A DNA stretch of 64,000 nt from Pelagibius sp037652055 (GCF_037652055.1 NZ_JBBKAH010000001.1:124001-188000); one strand, 5' to 3'; shown: positions 1-8,909, numbered from the stretch's first letter. Notes: generated from the sequence alone by a model not told the origin. Translations and numbers: made by a program.

Positions 1-870
1 GGGCTGGTCGAGCACCAGCTCAGCACCACCGACGTCGTGGTGACCTGCGAGCTGGCGCCGGGCCTGCCGACGGTCGCCGGCGACTCCGACCAGCTGAGCC
101 ACGTGCTGCTGAACCTCTTCATCAACGCCCAGCAGGCGATGCTCGACACGCCGCGGCCGCGCCGCCTGATCATCGCCACGGACTACCTGGAAGCCAGCCG
201 TGAGGTCCGCATCACGGTGCGCGACAACGGCCCGGGCGTCCCCCACGACATCCGCTCGCGTATCTTCGACCCCTTCTTCACCACCAAGCCGGTCGGCCAG
301 GGCACCGGCGTGGGGCTGTCGGTCTGCCACGGCATGGTCAGTGCGCACGGCGGCAGCATCAGCGTCGGCGAGGCTCCCTTTGACCGGCCGGAGGGTGAGG
401 CCGGGGGCGGCGGCGCCGTCTTTACCGTGCTGCTGCCGGCCGGTACCGCGGCCGCCGAGGCGGCGAGCGAGAGCGCGCCGCCTCGGCGTGCGGCCACCCG
501 TCAAGAGGTGCTGGTCATCGACGACGAACCGGACATCACCGGCTTCCTGGTGGAAGTGCTGGAAGCCGCGGGCCACACGGTGGACGTGGCCGCCAGCGGC
601 GAGGAAGCGCTGGCCCAGCTGCGGGACAAGGACTACTCGGCCATCATCTGCGACCTGCGTATGCCGCACCTCGACGGTCCCGGCCTCTACGAGAAGCTGA
701 AGACGGTGAAGCCCCAGTTGGTCGAGCGCATGATCTTCGCCACCGGCGATCTGCTGAACGCGGAGACCGAGCGCTTCCTCAAGGCCAGCGGCCGTCCCTG
801 CGTCGAAAAGCCTTTCATGCCGTCGCAGATTCGCCAACTGGTAGAAGAACTCGGCGGCGGCTCCGAGTGA
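1..870 (+). CDS. Hybrid sensor histidine kinase / response regulator, 3' part
   Basis: The reading frame is open from base 1, so the gene starts outside the window; 289 residues are visible. They begin in a histidine-kinase ATPase domain. The N box (NLFINAQQAM) is near visible residue 38, the G1 box (DNGPGVP) near 75, the F box (FDPFFTTKP) near 88, and the G2 box (GTGVGLSV) near 101. An Ala/Gly-rich linker leads to a receiver domain with the acidic pair in VIDDEP, the phospho-acceptor Asp in CDLRMP (about residue 218) and the conserved Lys in EKPF (about 270). The kinase and receiver in one chain imply phosphotransfer to the fused receiver and then to a separate partner. No output domain follows. 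The input signal lies in the missing N-terminus. The family call is secure; the pathway is unknown. Confidence 0.93.
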   Translation, partial: GLVEHQLSTTDVVVTCELAPGLPTVAGDSDQLSHVLLNLFINAQQAMLDTPRPRRLIIATDYLEASREVRITVRDNGPGVPHDIRSRIFDPFFTTKPVGQGTGVGLSVCHGMVSAHGGSISVGEAPFDRPEGEAGGGGAVFTVLLPAGTAAAEAASESAPPRRAATRQEVLVIDDEPDITGFLVEVLEAAGHTVDVAASGEEALAQLRDKDYSAIICDLRMPHLDGPGLYEKLKTVKPQLVERMIFATGDLLNAETERFLKASGRPCVEKPFMPSQIRQLVEELGGGSE

Positions 871-1124
871 GCGAACCAGCGTAGGCGAATGGTCCGGGCC
901 GTTCCCCGCCCTTTAAACGCCCCCGATTTGTCATAGGACGTCCAGGCTGACGCCGGGCTAGCCTCGCAGACAATCATCACACGGCGGGCTTCGACAGGTG
1001 AAGGCCCTCGGGGGTGAACGCCCCTGGCCGTCAGCGACAACAAGCATTGCAGAGGAAACACCCCCTGGGCGAAAGCCAAGGCGGGAGAGCCCCCGACAGT
1101 TAGAGGCGGAGTGCCGGGCCGGCA

Positions 1125-2711
1125 ATGCTGTTCAATTCCCACATCTTCATTTTTGCCTTCCTGCCGCTGGTGCTCGCCGGCTTCTTCGCCGCCGCCAGCC
1201 TGGGCGGACGGCGCCCGGCGATTCTGCTGCTGGTCGCCGCCTCGCTGTTCTTCTACGGCTGGTGGAACCCCGCCTTCCTGCTGCTGCTCGGCATTTCGGT
1301 CGCCGTCAACTACAGCCTCGGGCTCGCCATCGCCGCTGCGCACAGTGCCAAAGGCAGCCGCTCAGCGCGGCCCTTGCTGTGGCTCGGCGTCGCCGTCAAC
1401 CTGGGCCTCATCGGCTACTTCAAGTATGCCGGCTTCCTGGCCGGCAGCGTAAACGGCCTGATCGGCACCCATCTCGACGCCGGCGGCATCGTGCTGCCGC
1501 TGGCGATCTCCTTCTTCACCTTTCAGCAGATCGCCTACCTTGTCGACCTCAGCCAGGGTGAGCCGGCCGAGCGCGACTTCGCGCGCTACTGCCTCTTCGT
1601 TGTGTTCTTCCCGCAGCTCATCGCCGGGCCCATCGTGCACCACCGCGAAATGCTGCCCCAGTTCGCTGAGGACCGCACCTTCCTGCCGCGCGCCGACAAT
1701 CTGGCCATCGGCTTTACCATTTTCGTCATCGGCCTGTTCAAGAAGGTGGTCATCGCCGACAACCTGGCGACGGTCGCCACGCCGGTGTTCGGCGCCGCCG
1801 AGAGCGGCGCCGATCTGCACTTCTTCCAGGCCTGGGGCGGTGCCTTCGCCTACAGCCTGCAGCTCTACTTCGACTTCTCCGGCTATTCCGACATGGCGAT
1901 CGGCATCGCGCGCCTGTTTGGCATCAAGCTGCCGCTGAACTTCGACGCGCCCTACCGCGCCACCTCGATCATCGACTTCTGGCGGCGCTGGCACATGACG
2001 CTGTCGCGCTTCCTGCGCGACTATCTCTACATTCCACTGGGCGGCGGCCGCAGAGGCCCCGTCAGGCGCCACGTGAACCTGATGATCACCATGCTGCTGG
2101 GCGGCCTGTGGCACGGCGCCGGCTGGACCTTCGTCGTCTGGGGCGGCCTGCACGGCGCCATGCTGGTGGTCAACCACCTGTGGCGCGGTGTCTTCCCGCG
2201 GCCCCTGGCGACCTGGTGGTCCGTCGCTTTCGCGCGCCTCTTCACCTTCCTCGCCGTGACGCTGGCGTGGGTCTTCTTCCGCGCCGAGAGCTTCCAAGGT
2301 GCACTCAATGTCTTCAGCGGCATGGTGAACCTGCCGCAGAACCTGCCCCAGAAGCTTGGACCCGTTGCCGACGTCCTGCTCACCATCGGCTTCCGCTTCG
2401 AGGGCGCGCCCTATGTCGGCTTCGAGGACAAGATGTCGATTCTCTGGCTGGCGTTCTGGATCGGCTTCCTGTGGATCATGCCGACAACCCAGGCGCTGCT
2501 GCGCAACTTCAACCCGGCCTTCGCCTTCCGCGCCGAGGCCTACCGCCCACAGATCGCGCGCATCGCCGGCGAATTCCCCGGCGCCGCGCGCCTGCAAACG
2601 GCGCTCGCCTGGCAGCCGACCGTCGCGTGGGCGGCGGCCACCGCCGTCATCGCGGCCATCGCCTTCCTGAGCCTGACGCGGGTGTCCGAATTCCTCTATT
2701 TCCAGTTCTAG
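1125..2711 (+). CDS. MBOAT family membrane-bound O-acyltransferase (AlgI/DltB-like)
   Basis: This 528-residue multi-pass membrane protein starts at an ATG preceded by a loose purine-rich site (gaggcgga). Hydrophobic segments run over most of its length. The MBOAT signature is clear: the asparagine/histidine-rich core around LWHGAGW (His about residue 330) and WGGLHG (invariant His about 343). In AlgI and DltB this histidine is required to pass acyl groups across the inner membrane to a periplasmic polysaccharide or teichoic acid. The next gene, 24 bases downstream, encodes an SGNH-like membrane protein, the usual periplasmic partner that finishes the transfer. No alginate or other polysaccharide synthesis genes are visible, so the acceptor is unknown. 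The roughly 250-base upstream gap contains two short GC-rich hairpins and no gene. Confidence 0.93.
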   Translation: MLFNSHIFIFAFLPLVLAGFFAAASLGGRRPAILLLVAASLFFYGWWNPAFLLLLGISVAVNYSLGLAIAAAHSAKGSRSARPLLWLGVAVNLGLIGYFKYAGFLAGSVNGLIGTHLDAGGIVLPLAISFFTFQQIAYLVDLSQGEPAERDFARYCLFVVFFPQLIAGPIVHHREMLPQFAEDRTFLPRADNLAIGFTIFVIGLFKKVVIADNLATVATPVFGAAESGADLHFFQAWGGAFAYSLQLYFDFSGYSDMAIGIARLFGIKLPLNFDAPYRATSIIDFWRRWHMTLSRFLRDYLYIPLGGGRRGPVRRHVNLMITMLLGGLWHGAGWTFVVWGGLHGAMLVVNHLWRGVFPRPLATWWSVAFARLFTFLAVTLAWVFFRAESFQGALNVFSGMVNLPQNLPQKLGPVADVLLTIGFRFEGAPYVGFEDKMSILWLAFWIGFLWIMPTTQALLRNFNPAFAFRAEAYRPQIARIAGEFPGAARLQTALAWQPTVAWAAATAVIAAIAFLSLTRVSEFLYFQF

Positions 2712-2735
2712 CCCAATTCTAGCAGAGCCGACGCC

Positions 2736-3893
2736 ATGACCAGCCTCTCCAACGAGTTTTCCGGCCCCCCGGCCCTGCCGGAGCACGGCGCCGGTGCCGG
2801 GCGCGCGGCCGGCAGCAAGGGCCGCCGGTGGCTGTTCAACCGCTACAGCCTGGTGCTGGCGGCCGGCATCGCCCTGCTGGGCGGCGGCACCGCCGCGCTG
2901 AACAGCGTGGTCGACCCCTTGTGGTACTGGCAGGGCAACCAGATCGATGGACGGAACTTCATCTTCAACGAGCGCATCGCCAAGCTGAACCTGCTGCTGC
3001 AGGAGCCGGACGCCTACGACTGCCTGATCTTCGGCAGCTCGCGCGTCACGCTGCTGGACCAGACAGGCGTCGAAGGCTACCGCTGCGCGAACCTCGCTTT
3101 CTCAGCCGGCAAGGCGGTGGAGTTCCTGGCCTACGCCCGCTATCTGGCCGGCCGCGGCCTGCGGCCCAAGCTGGTGATCGTCGGGATTGACGACTTCAAC
3201 TTCCTCGACGAGCCGCACCAGCCGGTCGACATTCCCGACTTCGTACAGAACGGCGAGGCGCCGCCGGGTCTGCTGCACAGCTACCTCTCGCTCACGGCGC
3301 TGGACTTCACGCAGCGCACCCTGCGCCACGACTCGCCCCTGCCGCGTTACTACGACGAGCATTTCGTCGGCCACGTCCTGCCGGACACGCCGCCCTTCGA
3401 TCCCCCCGAGACTCTGGAGACCCCGCAGTACGAAGGCGATTTCCTGGCATCCCGCGCGGCACTCTACCGCGAGCTCCGCGAGGCTTTCCCCGAAGCCGCC
3501 TTCTGGGGATTCGTGCCGCCGATCTCCGCTTGGAAAGTGGCCGAGACGCGCTATCTCGGCGGCATTCTCGACGGCTACCTGGAAGCGATTCCGGAGACGG
3601 CGAAGATCTTCGATGTGCTCTACGACTTCTCCGCACCGACCGCCGTCACCCGCCGCGTCGACAACACCTACGACGGTTCGCACTATGCGCCGACGGTTTA
3701 CAAGGTCATCGTCGAGCGCCTGCAGCAGGCCTCGCCCGAGGTGCCGGGCGACGGCTTCGGCCTGCCGGTTCATGCAATGACCCCGCAGCAGTACCGCGAG
3801 GCCTTTCTCACCCGCTTCGACGCCTTCCTGGCGGCCGAGTTTCCCGACCTCGCCAGGACCCGCCTCGCCCGGAGCCAGGCGGCAAACCGCTAA
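2736..3893 (+). CDS. Membrane-anchored SGNH/GDSL-like protein, partner of the MBOAT acyltransferase
   Basis: The 385-residue protein has one N-terminal membrane segment (about residues 34-54), so the rest probably lies in the periplasm. Two catalytic blocks of SGNH enzymes can be read. A Ser lies in LIFGSSRVTLLD (about 100), and DGSHY near residue 310 resembles the C-terminal Asp-x-x-His block. This matches the AlgX/AlgJ/DHHW type of proteins encoded beside MBOAT genes, which carry out the periplasmic step of polysaccharide O-acylation. It follows the MBOAT gene by 24 bases and is probably cotranscribed. Its stop overlaps by four bases the end of the convergent Nudix gene. The family is inferred from motif and context, as no close named relative is recognised. 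Confidence 0.72.
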   Translation: MTSLSNEFSGPPALPEHGAGAGRAAGSKGRRWLFNRYSLVLAAGIALLGGGTAALNSVVDPLWYWQGNQIDGRNFIFNERIAKLNLLLQEPDAYDCLIFGSSRVTLLDQTGVEGYRCANLAFSAGKAVEFLAYARYLAGRGLRPKLVIVGIDDFNFLDEPHQPVDIPDFVQNGEAPPGLLHSYLSLTALDFTQRTLRHDSPLPRYYDEHFVGHVLPDTPPFDPPETLETPQYEGDFLASRAALYRELREAFPEAAFWGFVPPISAWKVAETRYLGGILDGYLEAIPETAKIFDVLYDFSAPTAVTRRVDNTYDGSHYAPTVYKVIVERLQQASPEVPGDGFGLPVHAMTPQQYREAFLTRFDAFLAAEFPDLARTRLARSQAANR

Positions 3894-4324
3894 CCCTCAT
3901 CGGTGCCTGACCGGGCCACGAGACCACAGGCCACGGCGTAGTCTGAGAGACGCTGCCGCAGATGGCCGATCGCCTCGGGGTGCGCGAGGAACTCGGTGAT
4001 CTCCATCATGCGCCAATACTGCCCCTCGTCGCCGAATCGGACGGCGGCGATTTCCGCTTCGCCGATCGCGGCCGCCAGAAAGTAGGACGCCTGCCCGGCG
4101 ACCAGAGCGCTGGGATAGCGGCGGCACCAGTGGATGCGGTCCGGTACCAGCGCGAGTCCGAACTCCTCCTCGACCTCACGCAGGGCGCACTGCACCGGCG
4201 TCTCGCCGCCTTCGCGCCCGCCGCCCGGCAGGTCCCACAGACCGGGCCAGGGAATCGTCGGCTTGTCGTCGCGCCGGTAAACAACCAGCCGACGGCCGCA
4301 AACCAGCGCGATCTTTGCGCCCAT
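3890..4324 (-). CDS. Nudix hydrolase (MutT-like)
   Basis: The Nudix box is complete: GGREGGETPVQCALREVEEE fits Gx5Ex7REUxEExGU, with the REVEE glutamates that bind magnesium. Members hydrolyse a nucleoside diphosphate linked to another moiety; substrate cannot be read from the sequence. I chose the Met at 4324 (MGAKIALV) because GGAAG lies eight bases before it and it begins just ahead of the first beta strand. The frame is open to an ATG at 4378, which would add 18 residues without a good ribosome site. The gene is convergent with the SGNH-like gene and divergent from amn. At about 144 residues it is a normal single-domain Nudix protein. Confidence 0.88.
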   Translation of the reverse strand: MGAKIALVCGRRLVVYRRDDKPTIPWPGLWDLPGGGREGGETPVQCALREVEEEFGLALVPDRIHWCRRYPSALVAGQASYFLAAAIGEAEIAAVRFGDEGQYWRMMEITEFLAHPEAIGHLRQRLSDYAVACGLVARSGTDEG

Positions 4325-4416
4325 GAAGGCTTCTTCCGGCATCGGGCCAGCATGCCGCCAGGCGGCGCGATGGTCCATGGCAAGCTGTAAGAGAATCCTC
4401 TAGGCTCTGACGCAAG

Positions 4417-5913
4417 ATGACCGAACTGCTGCAGACCACCACGCCAGAGACCGCCGCGCCGGAGGCCTTCATGGACCCGGAAGCCGCGGTCGAGCGCCTC
4501 GTCGCGCTGTACAGCCAGGCGACCAGCTTCCTGTGCGACGGCTTCCACGCCCTGTTGGCCGGCAAGGCGGCGCCGCGGCGCCTGCGTGCCTTCTACCCGC
4601 AGGTGGCGATCACCACCACCAGCTTCGCGCACATCGATTCGCGACTCTCCTACGGCCACGTTCCGACCCCCGGCCACTACGCGGCCACCGTCACGCGGCC
4701 CGACCTGTTCCGCGACTACCTGAGCCAGCAACTCGGCCTGCTGCTGAAGAACCACGGCGTGCCGCTGATCGTCGGCCCGTCGCAGACGCCGATCCCGCTG
4801 CATTTCGCCTTTCCCGACGGCATGCACGTGGAGGGCGCCCTGGTCGAACGGCTGGAGCGGCCCCTGCGCGACCTCTTCGACGTACCGGACCTGTCGATCA
4901 CCGACGACGCCATCGTCAACGGCACCTTCGAGCCGCGCCCGGGCAAGCCGCTGCCGCTGGCCCCCTTCACCGCGCCGCGCGTCGACTATTCGCTGCATCG
5001 CCTTGCCCACTACACGGCGACGGCGCCTGAGCATTTCCAGAATTTCGTCATCTTCACGAACTACCAGTTCTACATCGACGCCTTCCGCGCCCTGGCGCGC
5101 GAGGCGCTGGGCAAGACGGCACCGGGAGGCGACGGCAACGACTACGAAGCCTTCGTCGAGCCGGGCAACCTGGTGACGCCGCGCGGTGCCCTGGGGCCGG
5201 GCAGCACGCCGGACGACCGCCTGCCGCAGATGCCCGCCTACCACCTGAAGGGGCCGAACCACAGCGGCATCACCATGGTGAACATCGGCGTCGGCCCGTC
5301 CAACGCCAAGACCATCACCGACCACATCGCCGTGCTGCGGCCGCATGCCTGGCTGATGCTGGGCCACTGCGCGGGCCTCAGGAACACCCAGGCGCTGGGC
5401 GACTACGTGCTGGCCCACGGCTACGTCCGCGAGGACCACGTGCTGGACGCCGACCTGCCGACCTGGGTGCCGATCCCGCCGCTGGCCGAGGTGCAGGTGG
5501 CGCTGGAAGACGCCGTCGAGGAAGTCACCGGACTGGAAGGCTACGAGCTGAAGTCGATCATGCGCACCGGCACGGTCGCCACCATCGACAACCGCAACTG
5601 GGAACTGCGCGACCACCGCGAACCGGTGCAGCGCTTTTCACAGTCGCGCGCCATCGCGCTGGACATGGAGAGCGCGACGATCGCCGCCAACGGGTTCCGG
5701 TTCCGGGTGCCATACGGCACCCTGCTGTGCGTTTCCGACAAGCCGCTGCACGGCGAGTTGAAGCTGCCCGGCATGGCGACCGCCTTCTACAAGCGCCAGA
5801 TCGACCAGCACCTGAAGATCGGCCTGCGCGCCATGGAAATGCTGCGCGCCATGCCGCCGGAACGCCTGCACTCCCGAAAGCTGCGGAGTTTCTCGGAGAC
5901 GGCGTTTCAGTAG
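4417..5913 (+). CDS. amn: AMP nucleosidase
   Basis: The 498-residue protein has the two-part architecture of Amn. An N-terminal AMP-nucleosidase-specific region (residues about 20-180, with SRLSYGHVPTPGHYAAT) is followed by a nucleoside-phosphorylase-like catalytic domain containing NIGVGPSNAKT, GHCAGLRNTQ, ALDMESATIAANGFR and CVSDKPLHGELK. The enzyme hydrolyses AMP to adenine and ribose 5-phosphate in the cytoplasm and helps control the adenylate pool. Length matches the E. coli enzyme (about 484). It stands alone, transcribed away from the Nudix gene. It may feed purine base to the degradation cluster further right, although adenine would first need deamination; that link is inference. Confidence 0.96.
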   Translation: MTELLQTTTPETAAPEAFMDPEAAVERLVALYSQATSFLCDGFHALLAGKAAPRRLRAFYPQVAITTTSFAHIDSRLSYGHVPTPGHYAATVTRPDLFRDYLSQQLGLLLKNHGVPLIVGPSQTPIPLHFAFPDGMHVEGALVERLERPLRDLFDVPDLSITDDAIVNGTFEPRPGKPLPLAPFTAPRVDYSLHRLAHYTATAPEHFQNFVIFTNYQFYIDAFRALAREALGKTAPGGDGNDYEAFVEPGNLVTPRGALGPGSTPDDRLPQMPAYHLKGPNHSGITMVNIGVGPSNAKTITDHIAVLRPHAWLMLGHCAGLRNTQALGDYVLAHGYVREDHVLDADLPTWVPIPPLAEVQVALEDAVEEVTGLEGYELKSIMRTGTVATIDNRNWELRDHREPVQRFSQSRAIALDMESATIAANGFRFRVPYGTLLCVSDKPLHGELKLPGMATAFYKRQIDQHLKIGLRAMEMLRAMPPERLHSRKLRSFSETAFQ

Positions 5914-5970
5914 GGACTGGCGACTCCCTCGACAACGACAGTCACCGTTTTCTTCCGGCCGTCTCCAAAC

Positions 5971-6187
5971 TGTCACCCCGGACAAGCGAGCCTGAGCGAG
6001 CGCGATCCGGGGTCTATGGCAGGTCCAAGCTCCCGGCAAAGCAGGAGGGCCCGCATCTGGGCCGGGCATAGGCGTCGGCGCAGCGCACTACAGGGGCTTT
6101 CAGCCGAGCGAGCGACTGCGAAGCCTGGCGCCCGACACTTCAATGGATCCCGGCTCGCGCTCGCTCCGCTCGCTTGGCCGGGATGAC
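5971..6187. repeat. Pair of inverted REP-like intergenic elements
   Basis: Two related copies of a roughly 48-base GC-rich unit face each other at 5971-6019 and 6141-6187, in the 363-base gene-free gap between amn and the AraD1 gene. The first begins tgtcaccccggacaagcgag and ends gatccggggtctatgg. The second reads as its reverse complement with a few differences (caatggatcccggctcgcgc to ggccgggatgac). Each copy also contains short internal palindromes (gcgctcgct/agcgagc). The arrangement is like the BIME/REP palindromes common between convergent genes. Nothing else is seen in the gap. Confidence 0.7.
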
Positions 6188-6276
6188 ATGCTGAGTAACC
6201 GACAGGGATGCGTGAACATCATAGGGACCTGCGCCCGGGACGACAGTCTTCAAGTGGCCGGATCGTGCGACGCCCC

Positions 6277-7275
6277 CTACAACTCGACCACCTTCGCGCA
6301 GCCGCCGGAGCGGATCACCAGCGGGTTGCGCAGGGGGCGGCCGAAGACTTCGCAGTCGATCTCGAAGACGTCATTCTCCTGCGCCGTCACCCCGTCGGTG
6401 AAGCTCAAGGTGGCGGCGCCGAAGTAATGCACGTGGACGTCGCCCGGGCGGCGGTGCTGCGGGTACTTGAAGTGATGGTGCTCCAGGTTGTCGAGCGTGT
6501 GGCTCATGTTGGCCTCGCCGGTGGCGAAGGGCTTTTCCCAGATCACCTGGCCGCCGCGGCGGATACACGCCTTGCCGCGGATGTCGTCCGGCGCCGCGCC
6601 CAGCAGCAGCTCCGGGCCGAAGGAACAGGGCCTGAGCTTGGAGTGCGCGAGGTAGAGGTAGTTGCGCTTTTCCAGCACGTGGTCGGAGAACTCGTTGCCC
6701 AGGGCAAAGCCGATGCGGCGCGGCGTGCCTCTGGCGTCGATCAGGTAGAGTCCGACCAGTTCCACCTCGTCGCCGCCGTCCTCGGCGAAGTCGACCATCT
6801 CGAAGGCCTGCTCGGGCGGCGTGACGATGGCGCCGTCGCCCTTGTAGAACCATTCCGGCGCCACGCCGAGGGTGCCGCCCGCCGGCTTGCCGCCCTCCAG
6901 GCCCCACTTGAACATCTTCATGGAGTCGGAGAGCGCCGCCTCGCCCTCGGCCGCCACCTTCTTGTGCATGGAATCGCGGGCATCGGCGCTGCCCAGGTGG
7001 GTCAGGCCGGTGCCGGTGACCAGGCAGTGGGCCGGATCGGGGTGATCGAAGGGCGGCAGCAGCCGGCGCTCGGCCACCACCGCGCCATAGTCCTCGCGGG
7101 CCGAGCCGACCCGCTCCTCGGCCGCCAGCACCAGGCTCCGGCCGCTCTCCAGGGCGCTCTGCGCCAGATCGTAGACCCGCTCCACCCCGTCGAGCAGCAT
7201 CAGCTGCGCGCCGGCATCGTCAGTGACGCCGACGGCGCGGGTGCCCTGCCGGCTGAAAAACTGAACCAAACGCAT
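6277..7275 (-). CDS. AraD1-type fumarylacetoacetate hydrolase (FAH) family protein
   Basis: About 332 residues starting at MRLVQFFS; an upstream in-frame Met at 7359 gives an implausible Arg/Pro-rich extension. The protein resembles the AraD1 group of the FAH superfamily, which includes 2-keto-3-deoxy-L-arabonate dehydratases. Conserved stretches are LVTGTGLTHLGSADARD in the N-terminal half and, in the second half, EPELF-like segments, IGFALGNEFSDH, and HVHYFGAATLSF near the C-terminus. The fold binds a divalent metal and acts on 2-keto acids or their acylpyruvate relatives. A LysR regulator lies 169 bases upstream on the same strand, suggesting a small sugar-acid catabolic unit. The exact substrate is not determinable, as many paralogues have other roles. 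Confidence 0.8.
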   Translation of the reverse strand: MRLVQFFSRQGTRAVGVTDDAGAQLMLLDGVERVYDLAQSALESGRSLVLAAEERVGSAREDYGAVVAERRLLPPFDHPDPAHCLVTGTGLTHLGSADARDSMHKKVAAEGEAALSDSMKMFKWGLEGGKPAGGTLGVAPEWFYKGDGAIVTPPEQAFEMVDFAEDGGDEVELVGLYLIDARGTPRRIGFALGNEFSDHVLEKRNYLYLAHSKLRPCSFGPELLLGAAPDDIRGKACIRRGGQVIWEKPFATGEANMSHTLDNLEHHHFKYPQHRRPGDVHVHYFGAATLSFTDGVTAQENDVFEIDCEVFGRPLRNPLVIRSGGCAKVVEL

Positions 7276-7444
7276 TTCCGTTCCCGTCTGCCTGTTCTTG
7301 TTGGTTGCCGCGGCCCTTGTGGGACGCGGCGGGCAGTGTAGAACAGGGTGATAGCGCAACCAAGCCCGTGCTGAGGCCCGCGGGCGACAACGTCAGGCGC
7401 TCGCGCGTTCGCCCTCCCGACCGGCGTGACCTGCGGACGCGTGG

Positions 7445-8365
7445 CTAACGCATCCGGCGCGCGCAGTTGGCCGCATCGTCGGCAGCGGCTTCGACGATCC
7501 ACGACTTGAACGCTTCAACTTTCGGATCCCGCCAGGTCCGGGTCGGACCGCGCAAAGCGAAGTCGCTGTTGCTCGTCTCGCACAGCATGTCCGGGAAGGG
7601 CATCACGAGGAGGCCGGATTCGAACTCTTCGCGGGTCAGCACGAGGTCGCCCATGACCACGCCCTTGCCCATGACGGCCGCTTTCACGGCCATGTCGAGG
7701 TTAGGCAGCACGACGCCGGATCGAGGATCGACCCCCTGGACGCCGAAGGTCGTCAGCCACGTCGTCCAGTCGAGGTGGCCCGGTGATTCGTGCAGCAGCG
7801 TGACATGGGCCAGATCCGCCGGCTGCTTCAGCGGCGCCGATCCGTTCAGCAGCGCCGGCGCACAGGCCGGCACGATCACCATCGGAAACAGCGACAGGAC
7901 CTCGATGCCGCCGGGCTGGTTGCCTTCGACCACGCAACCGAAGCCGAGATCGAACTCTCCGCTGACGAAGTCTTCCCAGCCGTAGAGGGCCGTGGTGAGG
8001 CGGACATTGATCTCGGGGTAGGAGGCGCGGAAGTCGTCGAGCCTGGGAATCAGCCAGCGGATGGAGAGCGTCGGCGGGCAGATGATGCGCAGATCCTTGC
8101 CGCCGGACGCAATCTCGCGGGCGCCCCGCCCGATGGTCTCAAAGGCGCCTGTCAGGATCGGCAGGAACCGGCGCCCGGCCTCGGTCAGTTCGATGCCCTG
8201 CGGCAGCCGCCGGAACAGGGCGACGCCGAGATGCTCCTCCAGCAGCTTCACATGGCGGCTGACGGCACCTCGCGTGACGCAGAGCTCACCCGCCGCCCCG
8301 GTGAAGCCACCATGGCGGGCCGCAGCCTCGAAGGCACGCAGGGCGTTCAGCGGCGGCAGGCGCAT
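7445..8365 (-). CDS. LysR family transcriptional regulator (GcvA-like)
   Basis: About 306 residues. The winged helix-turn-helix lies at residues 5-65 (LNALRAFEAAARHGGFTGAA, then the recognition helix VTRGAVSRHVKLLE). A periplasmic-binding-protein-like effector domain follows. The start at MRLPPLNAL is typical of the GcvA subgroup; the 36-residue upstream extension in the same frame is not conserved in that family and was left out. It is divergent from the DUF1127 gene and upstream of the AraD1-type gene on the same strand, so either could be its target. The effector is unknown. Confidence 0.92.
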   Translation of the reverse strand: MRLPPLNALRAFEAAARHGGFTGAAGELCVTRGAVSRHVKLLEEHLGVALFRRLPQGIELTEAGRRFLPILTGAFETIGRGAREIASGGKDLRIICPPTLSIRWLIPRLDDFRASYPEINVRLTTALYGWEDFVSGEFDLGFGCVVEGNQPGGIEVLSLFPMVIVPACAPALLNGSAPLKQPADLAHVTLLHESPGHLDWTTWLTTFGVQGVDPRSGVVLPNLDMAVKAAVMGKGVVMGDLVLTREEFESGLLVMPFPDMLCETSNSDFALRGPTRTWRDPKVEAFKSWIVEAAADDAANCARRMR

Positions 8366-8487
8366 AGAAAGGTCCGTAGGATCATTTTTCCTGATCCTAA
8401 CAGACACAAAGCCTGATTTGTAAGCCGCAAAATGTCGGGCTAGATAAGGGGCCTCCTGTTTCTCCAGCGTCACGCCAGGAGGCCGCT

Positions 8488-8748
8488 ATGGCCATCGCCC
8501 AAACACCTGTCGATCCGCGCCAGGCAGCGCCGGCCGATCCGCACCGGGCAGCGCCGGCTTCTCCGCCGTCAGGCGGCCTTCGCGGGCTGGCGGGCCTCAA
8601 GGCGGCCTGGGCCACGTGGCGGAAACGGCGAGCCTACAGAAGGGACCTGAAGCGCCTGCTCCAGGCCGGGCCGCACCTCATCTCGGACATCGGTCTGGCC
8701 CGGGAGGCCGCCCACCGGGAGGTGGGCAAGGCCTTCTGGGAAGACTAG
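8488..8748 (+). CDS. DUF1127 small protein
   Basis: An 86-residue protein with a Pro/Ala-rich N-terminus (about 1-35) and a C-terminal DUF1127 domain. That domain has a basic helix (WRKRRAYRRDLKRL) and the characteristic SDIGLAREAAHREV and closing AFWED. DUF1127 proteins are small, basic, abundant in alphaproteobacteria and in several species act as RNA- or stress-associated regulators; no function is proven for this one. A strong ribosome site (caggagg) lies five bases before the ATG. It is divergent from the LysR gene (122-base gap). A large inverted repeat follows at 8822. Confidence 0.88.
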   Translation: MAIAQTPVDPRQAAPADPHRAAPASPPSGGLRGLAGLKAAWATWRKRRAYRRDLKRLLQAGPHLISDIGLAREAAHREVGKAFWED

Positions 8749-8821
8749 AGCGGATCGCGATCAGACGGAACCGCTGCGTGGTTTCGTTCGATTGCGTGAA
8801 TCCGCCATACATCAAGAGCAT

Positions 8822-8880
8822 AGAGCAGATCATGGTCGGTGGATCGCCGCAGGCGATTCCATCCGACCATGATCTGCTCT
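8822..8880. repeat. 59-bp near-perfect palindrome between convergent genes
   Basis: The left arm agagcagatcatggtcgg and its exact reverse complement ccgaccatgatctgctct bracket a GC-rich centre that pairs further (gatcgcc against ggcgatt). It lies between the end of the DUF1127 gene and the end of the chemoreceptor gene. There it could form a bidirectional transcript-ending or RNA-stabilising hairpin; no long T-run follows. The preceding 60 bases (tagagcggatcgcgatcaga onwards) look like further intergenic repeat material. Confidence 0.75.
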
Positions 8881-8909
8881 GGGGCCGGCGAGGACGCCGT
8901 CGCCGTCCG

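Noticed and set aside
871..1124. Possible riboswitch upstream of the MBOAT gene (GGC-GAAA-GCC hairpin and gggggtgaacgcccc stem)
   Set aside because: I compared it by eye with glycine, cobalamin, SAM and cyclic-di-GMP types and found no conserved core; two hairpins alone are not enough.
1362..2786. Long minus-strand ORF of 474 codons opposite the MBOAT gene
   Set aside because: Its translation is Gly/Glu/Arg/His-rich without domains, and it mirrors the codon pattern of the real gene; such antisense frames are common in high-GC DNA.
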